A DNA stretch of 64,000 nucleotides from Macrococcoides animalis (GCF_047425875.1 NZ_CP179727.1:434001-498000), one strand, 5' to 3'. Counted from the first letter of the stretch, positions 27,400-36,140 are shown. The notes: a model not told the origin generated them from the sequence alone. Program-made: numbers and translations.

Positions 27400-27820
27400 A
27401 CAAAATAACGACGTGATTCTACAATTCTGTACTCTCGTTGTCTTTTTCATTATTATCACGTTTGCCTTTGCTATCTTTATGGGTGGCCATTACACCCCTG
27501 GCGGTGGTTTCGTCGGTGGTTTACTAATATCATCAGCGTTATTAATTGTATTAATCGCCTATGATATTAAGACACTCAATCAGATTATACCCATAGATTT
27601 TAAAAAGGTTATTGCAATCGGATTAATGTTTTGTTTTGGTACACCACTAATAAGTATCTTACAAGGCAAGCCATTCTTTACACATACGTTTGGTGATTTA
27701 CATTTACCGTTACTTGGTGAATTGCACCTTCATACGGCAGTGTTGTTTGATATTGGTGTAATGCTCGCAGTTATTGGCACTACACTTACTATAATTTTAA
27801 CGATTGGAGAGAGCGAATAA
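27392..27820 (+). CDS. mnhB: Na+/H+ antiporter subunit B
   Basis: 142 residues from the ATG at 27392, which has AGAGG at the right distance; an upstream GTG at 27383 would lack a ribosome site. The MnhB/MrpB domain shows GGHYTPGGGFVGGLL and four helices, with HTFGDLHLPLLGELHLHTA before the last one. It is an essential membrane subunit of the Mnh complex. It overlaps mnhC by one base (TAATGG). Confidence 0.95.
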   Translation: MNKQNNDVILQFCTLVVFFIIITFAFAIFMGGHYTPGGGFVGGLLISSALLIVLIAYDIKTLNQIIPIDFKKVIAIGLMFCFGTPLISILQGKPFFTHTFGDLHLPLLGELHLHTAVLFDIGVMLAVIGTTLTIILTIGESE

Positions 27821-28161
27821 TGGAAATATTAATCATTATATTAAGTGGCATTCTTGTTACTTGCGGTGTGTACCTCATTCTCTCTAAAAGTTTGCTTAGA
27901 ATCATTATAGGATCTTCAATTATTTCACATGCAGTTAACTTATTACTATTAACGAGTGGTGGCCTAAAAAAAGGGGCTTCACCTATCTATGAAGAAGAAC
28001 AACATTTTTACAGTGACCCTCTTCCTCAAGCATTAATTTTAACTGCTATCGTCATCAGTTTTGCTGTTACAGCATTTTTCCTGGTCCTCGCTTTTAGAAG
28101 TTATAAAGAATTAGGTACCGATAACGTATCTGATTATAAGGGGGTTCCAGATCATGAGTAA
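27820..28161 (+). CDS. mnhC: Na+/H+ antiporter subunit C
   Basis: 113 residues, homologous to NuoK: three helices, with LLLTSGGLKKGASPIY between helices 2 and 3 and PLPQALILTAIVISFAVTAF in the third. Four bases after TAA of mnhB start together with the end of mnhB and overlap mnhD by 8 bases, so translation is coupled along the operon. Confidence 0.95.
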   Translation: MEILIIILSGILVTCGVYLILSKSLLRIIIGSSIISHAVNLLLLTSGGLKKGASPIYEEEQHFYSDPLPQALILTAIVISFAVTAFFLVLAFRSYKELGTDNVSDYKGVPDHE

Positions 28162-29626
28162 CTTGATAGTATTCCCAGTTATTCTTCCGGCTATAACTGC
28201 TATTATTCTCATTACTTTAGGTAAAAAGCCGATTATGAAGAGGAAAGTTGCGTTCTTTGGCACGTTAATCACATTTTTTGTAACGCTGTACCAATTTTAT
28301 TATGTTTTTAAACATGGCACAGTTTATTTGGAACTTGGAAACTGGAAGGTACCATATAGCATTGTGCTAGTGTCTGATATGCTTTCAGCATTATTAGTAT
28401 TAACGACATCTTTTATTACGTTACTAATAATTTATTATTCATATCAATCAATTGGTATTGAGCGTGAAACGTATTATTACTATACGTCTATCATGTTCAT
28501 GCTCGCAGGTTTAAATGGGGCTTTTACAACAGGTGATATCTTTAACTTGTTCGTATTCTTTGAAGTATTCTTGATCAGCTCGTATGTTCTAATGATTATC
28601 GGTGGTACGAAAATTCAGTTACAAGAAAGTATTAAATACATTCTTGTCAATGTGACAAGTTCAGCCTTCTTCGTACTCGCAATAGGCATGATGTATTCTG
28701 CAATTGGATCACTAAACATGGCGGACATGAGTAGTAGAATTGAAGGCTTAAAAGATCAAAATATCATTGTTATCTGTGCGATATTATTTATCTTTGTTTT
28801 TGCGACAAAAGCAGGTATGTTTCCATTGTATTTCTGGTTACCTGGCGCTTATTATGCACCACCGATTCCAATATTAGCGTTGTTTGGAGCACTGCTTACT
28901 AAAGTTGGCGTATATGCACTCTATCGTACGTATAGTTTATTCTTTAGTTATACAGGTGATATTGTAAGTAATATTTTATTATTACTGGCATTACTCACAA
29001 TCATCTTTGGTAGTATCGGTGCACTCGCCTATCATGATATGAAGAAAATCATCATATATAATATTATGATTGCGATTGGTGTTATCATTGTTGGACTTGC
29101 TGTATTTACTAAAGAATCAACAATTGGTGGGATTTATTACTTAATCCACGACATGATCATTAAGGCTAGTCTATTTATGCTTGTCGGTATCATTATGAAA
29201 ATTACAAATCAAACGGATATTCGAAAATTGGGTGGGATGATTAAACACTATCCACTGCTCGGTTTTACATTTTTCATCGCTGCATTGTCGCTCGCAGGTA
29301 TCCCACCACTAAGCGGATTTTACGGTAAATATTTTATCGTAAAAGCGGCGATGCAAGAAGGTTATATCATCAGTGCAATAATCGTATTAATCAGTAGTTT
29401 AGTGGTATTACTATCTGTCATCAAAATATTCTTGTTTGTTTTCTTTGGAAAAGGTGACAACTATCCAAAGGTAGCAATAAACAAAATGATGTTTGCAGCT
29501 GTAGCAATAACCGTGATCGCTGTATTGTTTGGTGTGATGAGTGATTCAATTTATCCTTTTATTGAAAAAGCGGCGTTATCAATTCATTCACCAGAAACTT
29601 ACGTCAAAGCATTAGGGGTGAAATAA
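28154..29626 (+). CDS. mnhD: Na+/H+ antiporter subunit D
   Basis: 490 residues, about 14 helices, NuoN/NuoL-type. FNLFVFFEVFLISSYVLM holds the conserved Glu, KAGMFPLYFWLPGAYYAPP the broken-helix Lys region, and LAGIPPLSGFYGKYFI the late signature. With MnhA it is thought to form the ion-conducting part of the complex. GGGG upstream provides the ribosome site inside mnhC. Confidence 0.96.
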   Translation: MSNLIVFPVILPAITAIILITLGKKPIMKRKVAFFGTLITFFVTLYQFYYVFKHGTVYLELGNWKVPYSIVLVSDMLSALLVLTTSFITLLIIYYSYQSIGIERETYYYYTSIMFMLAGLNGAFTTGDIFNLFVFFEVFLISSYVLMIIGGTKIQLQESIKYILVNVTSSAFFVLAIGMMYSAIGSLNMADMSSRIEGLKDQNIIVICAILFIFVFATKAGMFPLYFWLPGAYYAPPIPILALFGALLTKVGVYALYRTYSLFFSYTGDIVSNILLLLALLTIIFGSIGALAYHDMKKIIIYNIMIAIGVIIVGLAVFTKESTIGGIYYLIHDMIIKASLFMLVGIIMKITNQTDIRKLGGMIKHYPLLGFTFFIAALSLAGIPPLSGFYGKYFIVKAAMQEGYIISAIIVLISSLVVLLSVIKIFLFVFFGKGDNYPKVAINKMMFAAVAITVIAVLFGVMSDSIYPFIEKAALSIHSPETYVKALGVK

Positions 29627-30105
29627 TGGCAATACAAATGATTATTCATACTGGACTTGTAATACTTTGGTGTATATTAACTGGTTCCGTATCTTTCGGC
29701 AATATGCTACTAGGTTATTTATTTGGAATTATTGGTATTTTCATCATGCGACCATTTTTACCTGGTGGATTTTATTTATTACCTTTTATAAAAGTGATTA
29801 GTTTGTTTGGTATTTTCATCATTGAATTATTTAAAGCAAACTTAAGTGTACTAAAGATTGTCATGTCTCCAAAAATTGATATTCAACCCGCATTTTTCAT
29901 GTATCCTACAGACTTACGAAAAGATTGGGAAATTAGCTTATTATCATTGCTTATCACGTTAACACCCGGCACAGTCGTAGTTGCAGTCAGTGATGATAAA
30001 AGCAAACTCTATATCCATGCTATTGATTTTAGTGATTTAGATTCTGAAGTTAAAGGGATAAAATATTCATTTGAGAAAGCGATAAAGGAGATAGGGCTAT
30101 CATGA
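29626..30105 (+). CDS. mnhE: Na+/H+ antiporter subunit E
   Basis: 159 residues: two or three N-terminal helices, then a cytosolic domain with LLITLTPGTVVVAVSDDKSKLYIHAID, the MnhE/MrpE signature. It begins on the last base of mnhD (TAATGG) and ends overlapping mnhF by 4 bases (ATGA). It is a structural subunit, sometimes dispensable in other species. Confidence 0.94.
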   Translation: MAIQMIIHTGLVILWCILTGSVSFGNMLLGYLFGIIGIFIMRPFLPGGFYLLPFIKVISLFGIFIIELFKANLSVLKIVMSPKIDIQPAFFMYPTDLRKDWEISLLSLLITLTPGTVVVAVSDDKSKLYIHAIDFSDLDSEVKGIKYSFEKAIKEIGLS

Positions 30106-30410
30106 CAACTGAAATTGTAAATATTATTATCATTATTGCCTTAATTATCGTATCTTTAGCTATGCTAGGAATATTGTATCGCGTTGTAAAAGGACCTACA
30201 CTCGCCGATCGTATCGTAGCTCTGGATGCTCTTGGGATATCTTTAATGGCTATGATTGCATTGTTCTCAGTATTATTGAACACAAAATATTATATTAGTA
30301 TTATCATGTTACTTGGCGTTCTCGCTTTTTTAGGAACGACAGCATTTGCGAAATTTATGGAGAAAGGAGAAATCGTTGAATATGATCGACACAATTCTAA
30401 TCGTCATTAG
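30102..30410 (+). CDS. mnhF: Na+/H+ antiporter subunit F
   Basis: 102 residues, three helices. RVVKGPTLADRIVALDALG, between helices 1 and 2, is the MrpF/MnhF signature. GGAGATAGGG precedes the ATG within mnhE. Its last codons overlap the start of mnhG, continuing the chain of coupled genes. Confidence 0.94.
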   Translation: MTTEIVNIIIIIALIIVSLAMLGILYRVVKGPTLADRIVALDALGISLMAMIALFSVLLNTKYYISIIMLLGVLAFLGTTAFAKFMEKGEIVEYDRHNSNRH

Positions 30411-30723
30411 CTTGATTTTTATCATTATTGGTGCACTTCTGTCTGTTATAAGTGCTGTAGGATTAATCCGTTTACCTGATGTGTATACAAGAGCACATGC
30501 AGCCAGTAAATCATCTACACTTGGCGTAATGTTTATGATGTTTGGCGTATTTCTTTACTTTCTAGGTCAAGATCATCACTTTGAACCGACATTAATTCTA
30601 GCAATATTGTTCATATTCTCAACTGGACCAATAGGTGCACATTTGATTATGCGTAGTGCCTATTATTCAGGAACACCGTACACTCCATCGACTGTAAAAG
30701 ATGATTTGAAAGATGCAAACTAA
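30382..30723 (+). CDS. mnhG: Na+/H+ antiporter subunit G
   Basis: 113 residues starting MIDTILIVIS at 30382, which fits the length of other MnhG proteins; AAAGGAG lies 12 bases upstream and the longer frame from 30346 is an accident of overlap with mnhF. Three helices with VGLIRLPDVYTRAHAASKSSTLG, the MrpG/PhaG signature. It is the last subunit, followed by a strong terminator. Confidence 0.94.
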   Translation: MIDTILIVISLIFIIIGALLSVISAVGLIRLPDVYTRAHAASKSSTLGVMFMMFGVFLYFLGQDHHFEPTLILAILFIFSTGPIGAHLIMRSAYYSGTPYTPSTVKDDLKDAN

Positions 30724-30763
30724 AAAAATGAGGTGAGGACGTTTGTCCTTACCTCATTTTTTT
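30722..30763. terminator. Bidirectional terminator mnhG / thioesterase
   Basis: ATGAGGTGAGGAC pairs with GTCCTTACCTCAT around GTTT, flanked by seven A and seven T residues. It serves the mnh operon and the convergent ica-like operon. Confidence 0.92.
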
Positions 30764-31141
30764 GATTGCTACAGTACATCTTGAAGTTGATATTAAACGC
30801 TCTGCTTCATCATACACTTTTATCTCCCAGACATGTGTAGACTTACCTTGATGTACAATAACTGCATGAGCAAATATATCTCCTTCTTTAGCACTTGAGA
30901 CATGATTGGCATTGATTTCTAATCCCAAAGGAATCTCATTATCTTCAATTAACAATGCTGATCCGTATGAAGCTGCCGTTTCACATAATGCGACTGTTGC
31001 TCCACCATGTAAATAACCGTATGGCTGACGAACTAAATCAGTAATTGGCATCTTCATCACTAACGTCGATTGATCAAAACTCACTTCTTCAATTTTAAAA
31101 TGAGTAACTAAACTGGGTACTGAGAAAAGATTTGAATCCAT
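30749..31141 (-). CDS. Hotdog-fold thioesterase, PaaI family
   Basis: 130 residues. LHGGATVALCETAASYGSALL (split at residue about 43) is the helix of the hotdog fold with the HGG motif and catalytic acidic residue; EINANHVSSAKEGDIFAHA follows. It probably hydrolyses an acyl- or aryl-CoA ester. AGGAGG lies 5 bases before the ATG. It is 14 bases after the icaB-like gene, so it is the last gene of that operon, although a thioesterase next to mnhG also occurs, I believe, in staphylococci without this ica block. Confidence 0.85.
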   Translation of the reverse strand: MDSNLFSVPSLVTHFKIEEVSFDQSTLVMKMPITDLVRQPYGYLHGGATVALCETAASYGSALLIEDNEIPLGLEINANHVSSAKEGDIFAHAVIVHQGKSTHVWEIKVYDEAERLISTSRCTVAIKKMR

Positions 31142-31155
31142 TGTGACCTCCTGAT

Positions 31156-32022
31156 TTAATCAAACGCTGACCATGTTTTTACTTGCTGATCAAACGATTG
31201 GTTATGAATTAATATTCTATTCATTCTAAATATATCATCTTTTTCAGTTATCGGTCGTGTCGTTAATATAAAAGAAGCATCAAATCCTGCACTTTTTACA
31301 ATTTTTCTATCTCTATCTTCTGCTTTACCATATGGAAAGGCAAATGTGTTAATATCAATGTCCATGTGCTTCTTAATCTCTTCACGACTTTTAATTAAAT
31401 CTAGTTTAAACACTTCATCTGATACTTCAGTAAATTTCGCTTTATCAAGTTCCAATTCATGCAAATCATATGTGTGTGATCCAAATTCAATTAACCCAGA
31501 ATTTTTTAATACGTTCAACTCATCCCAATTCATCAACTCTAGATTTTGAAAGTTTTCTTCACCCACATGACCTGCAATAATAAATATTGTAGCGGAAACA
31601 TTATATTTCTTTAATATGTTAAATGCATTATCATAAATACTTTTATCTGCATCATCGAAATTTATCCAAACACAGCGATTTGGAAATTTCTTTTTCTGAT
31701 GAAAATTTAATAATTCTTTCGTTGTCACAAAATTCGCATTATGTGCTTTTAACCATTTAATCTGTGATTCAAATTCATTGGTAAATACTGAGTATTCTCT
31801 AAGCTCTTTATTTTGTGACGTTAATCTTAAAAATTTATTAATTATTGAATCATCTCTGACACGATGATAATTAAGTGCGATACAGCTGTTGTTTTCAACT
31901 ATTTTATTATAGTGACTTGGTTTTACAGCATTAGCTTTAATATTGCCTACAATTAGCGAAATAAATAATATAATAAACAATATAAGGAGTATTATATTGT
32001 TATGTCGTTTAATCCAATTCAT
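31156..32022 (-). CDS. icaB: Poly-N-acetylglucosamine deacetylase, IcaB-like
   Basis: 288 residues. One N-terminal helix (about 9-27) without a lipobox acts as a membrane anchor or signal. CIALNYHRVRDD (47-58) is the IcaB start motif. The NodB-type deacetylase domain carries NFDDAD (Asp123, Asp124) and GSHTYDLH (His183, His188) as base and metal ligands, and FAFPYGKAEDRDR. IcaB removes part of the N-acetyl groups from exported PNAG, giving positive charges needed for surface retention. It follows the icaD-like gene by one base. A weak AGGAA site suggests coupling. Confidence 0.9.
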   Translation of the reverse strand: MNWIKRHNNIILLILFIILFISLIVGNIKANAVKPSHYNKIVENNSCIALNYHRVRDDSIINKFLRLTSQNKELREYSVFTNEFESQIKWLKAHNANFVTTKELLNFHQKKKFPNRCVWINFDDADKSIYDNAFNILKKYNVSATIFIIAGHVGEENFQNLELMNWDELNVLKNSGLIEFGSHTYDLHELELDKAKFTEVSDEVFKLDLIKSREEIKKHMDIDINTFAFPYGKAEDRDRKIVKSAGFDASFILTTRPITEKDDIFRMNRILIHNQSFDQQVKTWSAFD

Positions 32023-32023
32023 G

Positions 32024-32476
32024 TTAATCTACATTCCTATCTGTAATTGGATTTTTTTCAAAAGTAATCATTTTAGCATTTTGTAAATCATTATATATAT
32101 CAGATGTAATATAATCTAAATCGATAATATCTTGTACTGAGGTGGGACTTGGATATTTACGTCGTTTTAATGGACCGAATCTCCACTTATTGTATGATGC
32201 CCATAATAATAATAATATAAATACGAATACAAAGAATGATATTACAAACCATGTGAACTTAATAACATCCATGTTTTTAATGTTTAATATTATCTTTAAT
32301 ATATTCACTTGATCAATACTAATATTTAAAAATGAAGTGACATAAAACAACATCGCGTAAACTACATAAATCCAAATAATTATTGAAAGTAGTGATAGAA
32401 AACTTTCAAAAAACCAATTTTTTTTAGTTTTTATGATTAACTCACTTCTCTGTTTCCTCTGTCTGGACTTGTCCAT
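32024..32476 (-). CDS. icaD: IcaD/PgaD-like accessory subunit with C-terminal extension
   Basis: 150 residues. A basic N-terminus (MDKSRQRKQRSE) leads to two helices (about 24-48 and 76-98); between them NILKIILNIKNMDV resembles the staphylococcal IcaD loop. Classical IcaD has about 101 residues; here some 45 extra residues follow the second helix (RRKYPSPTSVQDIIDLDYIT and on). Its start overlaps icaA by 40 bases, as in the ica operon. IcaD enables full IcaA activity; in the Gram-negative PgaC/PgaD pair, cyclic di-GMP binds the two subunits together. The extension might serve regulation, which is inference. Confidence 0.8.
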   Translation of the reverse strand: MDKSRQRKQRSELIIKTKKNWFFESFLSLLSIIIWIYVVYAMLFYVTSFLNISIDQVNILKIILNIKNMDVIKFTWFVISFFVFVFILLLLWASYNKWRFGPLKRRKYPSPTSVQDIIDLDYITSDIYNDLQNAKMITFEKNPITDRNVD

Positions 32477-33687
32477 GTAGCATATCCTCCTTTTATTCGA
32501 GATTGTATTGCTTTAGGGAATGCACACACAGCAATTGCTGCATTCACAATCCAATAAATAAATGGATACCAGGCAATCCAGAAATATACACTTGTGATGT
32601 TATCATATTTAGAATCTATCAGTAGTGAAATTATCAGTTGAACAACGCTTAATAAGACAAGTGAAAATGCAGAAAAAGTAAGAATTAATATTAAATCTTG
32701 TATAGAACGTACTACAAACAACAAATAATATCCCATAAGTATAAATAGAGAATAACTCCAAAATATACTAACCCACTGTTCAATATAAAGTGGCCATAAC
32801 CTTCGGTGTTTCCATGACTTTAATATTGGCCAAAATTTCAATATAACTTCTTGTCCTCCTTGGGCCCAACGAATTCTTTGTTTCCAGTAACTTGTTAATT
32901 GTTCAGGAACTAACATCCAACATAAAGCATTTGGCTCGTAACGTATATCCCAAAATTTTTCATGAAACTTCCATGAAACACCAATATCTTCTGTAATCAT
33001 ATCTACATCCCATAAAGCGACATCGATTAAAGCTTTTTTTCTAAAAGCAACAATTACGCCTGAAACCGTCATTATTTTACCTAATATTCTCTGTGTTCTT
33101 TTTATTGATCCAATAATAGATGCATATTCTACCACTTGGATTTTTCCTAATAATGTATCTCGATTTCTAATACGGGGATTACCTGTGACAGCTGCCAATC
33201 GTTCTCCTTTATTAAAAAAATGTTTGATTAAATGATATGGCGCATCATTATCTAAAATTGCATCACTATCGACACAAACTAAATATTCACTCTTTGATGC
33301 AAATAATGCTAATCTTAGTGCATTTGCTTTTCCTTTATTTTCTTTACAATCTATACCCCTAACTTCTGGATTCTTTTCTGCAAGCATTTTAATTAATTCA
33401 CCAGTGTTATCTTTTGAACCATCATTGACGCAAATAATTTCTTTTTTGGGATAATCCAGTTTTAAGAGATTTTCAACCGTTTCTTCTATAGTATCTGCTT
33501 CATTGTAACAAGGCACTAATATACTGATAAGTGGCCAATCAATGTCTGTAGGAATTTCTTTGGTTACTTTATACTCTCTTCTCAAAAAATACAGTAAAGA
33601 TCCAGCTATCCATACAATGGACATAAGTAGCGGATATAAGAATACAAAATTAGACCATACACTGATGATCGTTTTAAAAAATGTCAT
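32437..33687 (-). CDS. icaA: Poly-beta-1,6-N-acetylglucosamine synthase, IcaA-like
   Basis: 416 residues. Two N-terminal helices (about 5-38) precede a family 2 glycosyltransferase domain. It has ILVPCYNEADTIEETVENLL, VNDGSKDNT, the DxD of VDSDAIL (Asp140, Asp142), the catalytic base in TEDIG (Glu233-Asp234) and QRIRW (270-274). About three helices close the protein and form the export channel part. It polymerises UDP-GlcNAc at the inner membrane face. GGAGG lies 8 bases before the ATG; the GGDEF gene ends 35 bases upstream. No icaC and no icaR are present in the neighbourhood. Confidence 0.93.
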   Translation of the reverse strand: MTFFKTIISVWSNFVFLYPLLMSIVWIAGSLLYFLRREYKVTKEIPTDIDWPLISILVPCYNEADTIEETVENLLKLDYPKKEIICVNDGSKDNTGELIKMLAEKNPEVRGIDCKENKGKANALRLALFASKSEYLVCVDSDAILDNDAPYHLIKHFFNKGERLAAVTGNPRIRNRDTLLGKIQVVEYASIIGSIKRTQRILGKIMTVSGVIVAFRKKALIDVALWDVDMITEDIGVSWKFHEKFWDIRYEPNALCWMLVPEQLTSYWKQRIRWAQGGQEVILKFWPILKSWKHRRLWPLYIEQWVSIFWSYSLFILMGYYLLFVVRSIQDLILILTFSAFSLVLLSVVQLIISLLIDSKYDNITSVYFWIAWYPFIYWIVNAAIAVCAFPKAIQSRIKGGYATWTSPDRGNREVS

Positions 33688-33722
33688 TGTAATTTGCCTC
33701 CATAACGCATTAATAAAATCAA

Positions 33723-34532
33723 TTATTTTTTCACTTTTTTATTTTTATACATTTCCTGATCTGCACGATCTAATAAAGAATGTACTTTGTCATTATTCAT
33801 GTATTTGCTCACACCATAACTCATCGAAATCATAATTTGATTTTCTTCAAATGAAATTTTCTTATTAAATAGATTATTTAATTTATTGATATACATTTCT
33901 ATGTTTTCTAACTTATCGATAGATGCTACGATTACAAATTCATCACCATATAACCTATATCCTCTTAAATTATCTGATAGTTGTGTCCGCAAAATAGTAC
34001 CAATAGTTTCAAGTACTTTATCACCTATTCGATGACCGTAAGTGTCATTTATCCCTTTAAAATTATCGATATCAATATAAATTGCATATATATCTTTTTC
34101 TTTAACTAAGCTTAAATCCTGATCAAAATATCGTATCAATGCTCGTCGATTTCCTATCTGCGTTAAATGATCAATCAATAAATGCATATCGGTTTTTTCT
34201 AACTTATATATCAAATGATTGATAAGGTTAAAGCTTTCACTGAATGCATCATTGGAGTACGAATTTAATCTTGCTGTATAGTCACCTCTATTAATCTTTA
34301 TTAATATTGCTTGCATTTCTTTTATCATTAATTTATTACATACAAAACATATTAAGTAGAATGTTATACCAAACGTAATCCCTACAACTAGAACATAATA
34401 GATTATGTCTATTTTCCTAACCATACTGAATTGTATTAAAACTTTATACAAGCTAAAAAAAATAGTTTGTAATATTAAGCTTACTAAAATACATAATATA
34501 GCTACTCTATAACTATAATTTATTCGATTCAT
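33723..34532 (-). CDS. Membrane GGDEF-domain protein (putative diguanylate cyclase)
   Basis: 269 residues. Two helices (about 10-30 and 43-64) enclose only a short outside loop, followed by a HAMP-like linker (about 65-115) and a GGDEF domain (about 118-267). Seen: DHLTQIGNRRAL, DIDNFKGINDTYGHRIGD (Asp154 metal ligand, Asn162 and Asp163 substrate pocket) and RLYGDEF. The active-site loop is YGDEF rather than GGDEF, and the RxxD inhibitory site is absent (Ser186, Leu189). It differs in layout from GdpS, the usual staphylococcal GGDEF protein, which has a larger membrane sensor. It heads the icaADB-like operon; AGGAG precedes the ATG. Confidence 0.88.
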   Translation of the reverse strand: MNRINYSYRVAILCILVSLILQTIFFSLYKVLIQFSMVRKIDIIYYVLVVGITFGITFYLICFVCNKLMIKEMQAILIKINRGDYTARLNSYSNDAFSESFNLINHLIYKLEKTDMHLLIDHLTQIGNRRALIRYFDQDLSLVKEKDIYAIYIDIDNFKGINDTYGHRIGDKVLETIGTILRTQLSDNLRGYRLYGDEFVIVASIDKLENIEMYINKLNNLFNKKISFEENQIMISMSYGVSKYMNNDKVHSLLDRADQEMYKNKKVKK

Positions 34533-34600
34533 AAAAATACTCCTTATTATTCACATATAAAACCTATAAATTCTATATAAATCTTGCCATATTTAATTAT

Positions 34601-34640
34601 TTTTAATCTATATTGAATGTTTATTATAACAGTCTAACGA
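34601..34640 (-). promoter_or_regulatory. Candidate promoter region of the GGDEF-ica operon
   Basis: The 176 bases between the nhaC-like terminator and the GGDEF gene are very AT-rich and hold no gene. On the minus strand a TATAAT (about 34624-34629) stands about 95 bases upstream of the ATG; no convincing -35 box accompanies it. The long leader could hold regulatory sites that I cannot define. Confidence 0.35.
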
Positions 34641-34708
34641 CTTTAATGTATATAAAAATTATAATATTTAACATATTATTTTTATTTTGTTAATATATTT
34701 TGGGAAAT

Positions 34709-34754
34709 AAAAAAACATCATTTTTACTTTAATTAGTAAAAATGATGTTTTTTT
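34709..34754 (-). terminator. Terminator after the YuiF-like transporter
   Basis: An 18-pair perfect stem (34711-34728 with 34735-34752), loop TTAATT, flanked by A and T runs. It isolates the transporter gene from the ica-like operon. Confidence 0.9.
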
Positions 34755-34774
34755 ATTTTTTAACCTATATTTTT

Positions 34775-36088
34775 TTATAATACCATTGCAGCAATAAAGC
34801 CGAAAATGATAAGCGGGATATTAAATAGTAAAAAAGTAGGTACACATGTGTCCCAAATATGATTATGTTGCCCATCCATATTTAATCCTGCTGTTGGTCC
34901 TAATGTAGAGTCACTTGCAGGGCTTCCAGCATCACCTAGTGCACCTGCTGTACCAATAATTGAAATGATTGCCATACTACTTAATCCAATAGATTCACCT
35001 AGAGGAATAAATAATGCTGCGATAATAGGTACTGTCGCAAATGATGAACCAATCCCCAACGTTACAATTAATCCAACAATCAGCATAAATATTACTGTCA
35101 TAACTTTCGAACCGTCTGTCAAACTCACCATACCATGAACTAAACGTTCAACATCTCCAGTAGCACTCATTAAACTTGCAAATCCATTAGCAGTTAACAT
35201 TACTACCCCAATATAAGCCATAATCTTAATACCATCAGTTAATGTATCATCAAGTTCTTTCCATTCGTACGCAAAAGAGAAGAAAAAGATTAATATACCA
35301 GCTAATGCTCCAAAAATCATTGATTCAGTCATCGTTTGAACAATAAATGTACTTAATATTGCTATAATCGTAACCATAATAACATAAGGGCGAAGCGGTG
35401 GTCTATTCTCATTTTCAACCAATTGAACCGTATGGTATTCTCTCGGCTTTCTAAAAATAATAAACGCTATAAACAATCCAACTACAAACCCCATTGACGG
35501 AATAATCATTGCTTTATAAATATCACTAAATTCAATTGCGTGATTTGCTTTGTCGAAACCTTTTTTAATAATACCGTGGAAGATATAACCGTAGCCATAT
35601 GGCATTAAGACATAAGGAAAGTTAAGTCCAAATGTTAAAATTACTGCGATTAATCTTCTATCCATTTTAAGCTCATTAAACAGACTTAATAATGGCGGAA
35701 TGATTATTGGAATAAAAGCGATATGTACAGGTATAATATTTTGAGACATACAAGCCATAACGATTAGTGAGGCTAAGATTGTGACTTTTGTTACAACTCT
35801 CGTATTCTTTTTATTTTCTACTTTTAGTTTGTTTATAATTTTGTCTACTAAATAATCAGTTATACCACTGTAAGAGATTAATGCTGCGAAGCCACCCAGT
35901 AATGCATAACTTAATGCCACTTCACTACCATCAACTATTCCATCAGTAAATATTGAAATTGTCTTTTCAATTCCAAGCCCTGAAACAATTCCACCTGTTA
36001 AAGCACCTAAAAATAATGATAAGACGACATTCAGTCGACATAAACTTAAAATAACCATAACTAATACTGCAATTAATACTGCATTCAT
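34775..36088 (-). CDS. NhaC/YuiF-type Na+/H+ antiporter family or histidine permease
   Basis: 437 residues, about 11-12 helices. GALTGGIVSGLGIEKTISIF near the N-terminus, AYIGVVMLTANGFASLM, and GTAGALGDAGSPASDSTLGP with LNMDGQHNHIWDTCVPT near the end match the YuiF group. In Bacillus YuiF has been linked to histidine uptake; databases call the group Na+/H+ antiporter family. The substrate here is unknown. GGGGG lies upstream of the ATG. It follows the 339-residue gene by 52 bases. Confidence 0.85.
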   Translation of the reverse strand: MNAVLIAVLVMVILSLCRLNVVLSLFLGALTGGIVSGLGIEKTISIFTDGIVDGSEVALSYALLGGFAALISYSGITDYLVDKIINKLKVENKKNTRVVTKVTILASLIVMACMSQNIIPVHIAFIPIIIPPLLSLFNELKMDRRLIAVILTFGLNFPYVLMPYGYGYIFHGIIKKGFDKANHAIEFSDIYKAMIIPSMGFVVGLFIAFIIFRKPREYHTVQLVENENRPPLRPYVIMVTIIAILSTFIVQTMTESMIFGALAGILIFFFSFAYEWKELDDTLTDGIKIMAYIGVVMLTANGFASLMSATGDVERLVHGMVSLTDGSKVMTVIFMLIVGLIVTLGIGSSFATVPIIAALFIPLGESIGLSSMAIISIIGTAGALGDAGSPASDSTLGPTAGLNMDGQHNHIWDTCVPTFLLFNIPLIIFGFIAAMVL

Positions 36089-36140
36089 AATGAAACCCCC
36101 AAATACTTTAGTTCGCTAATGTACTACTATATTAAAGTAG

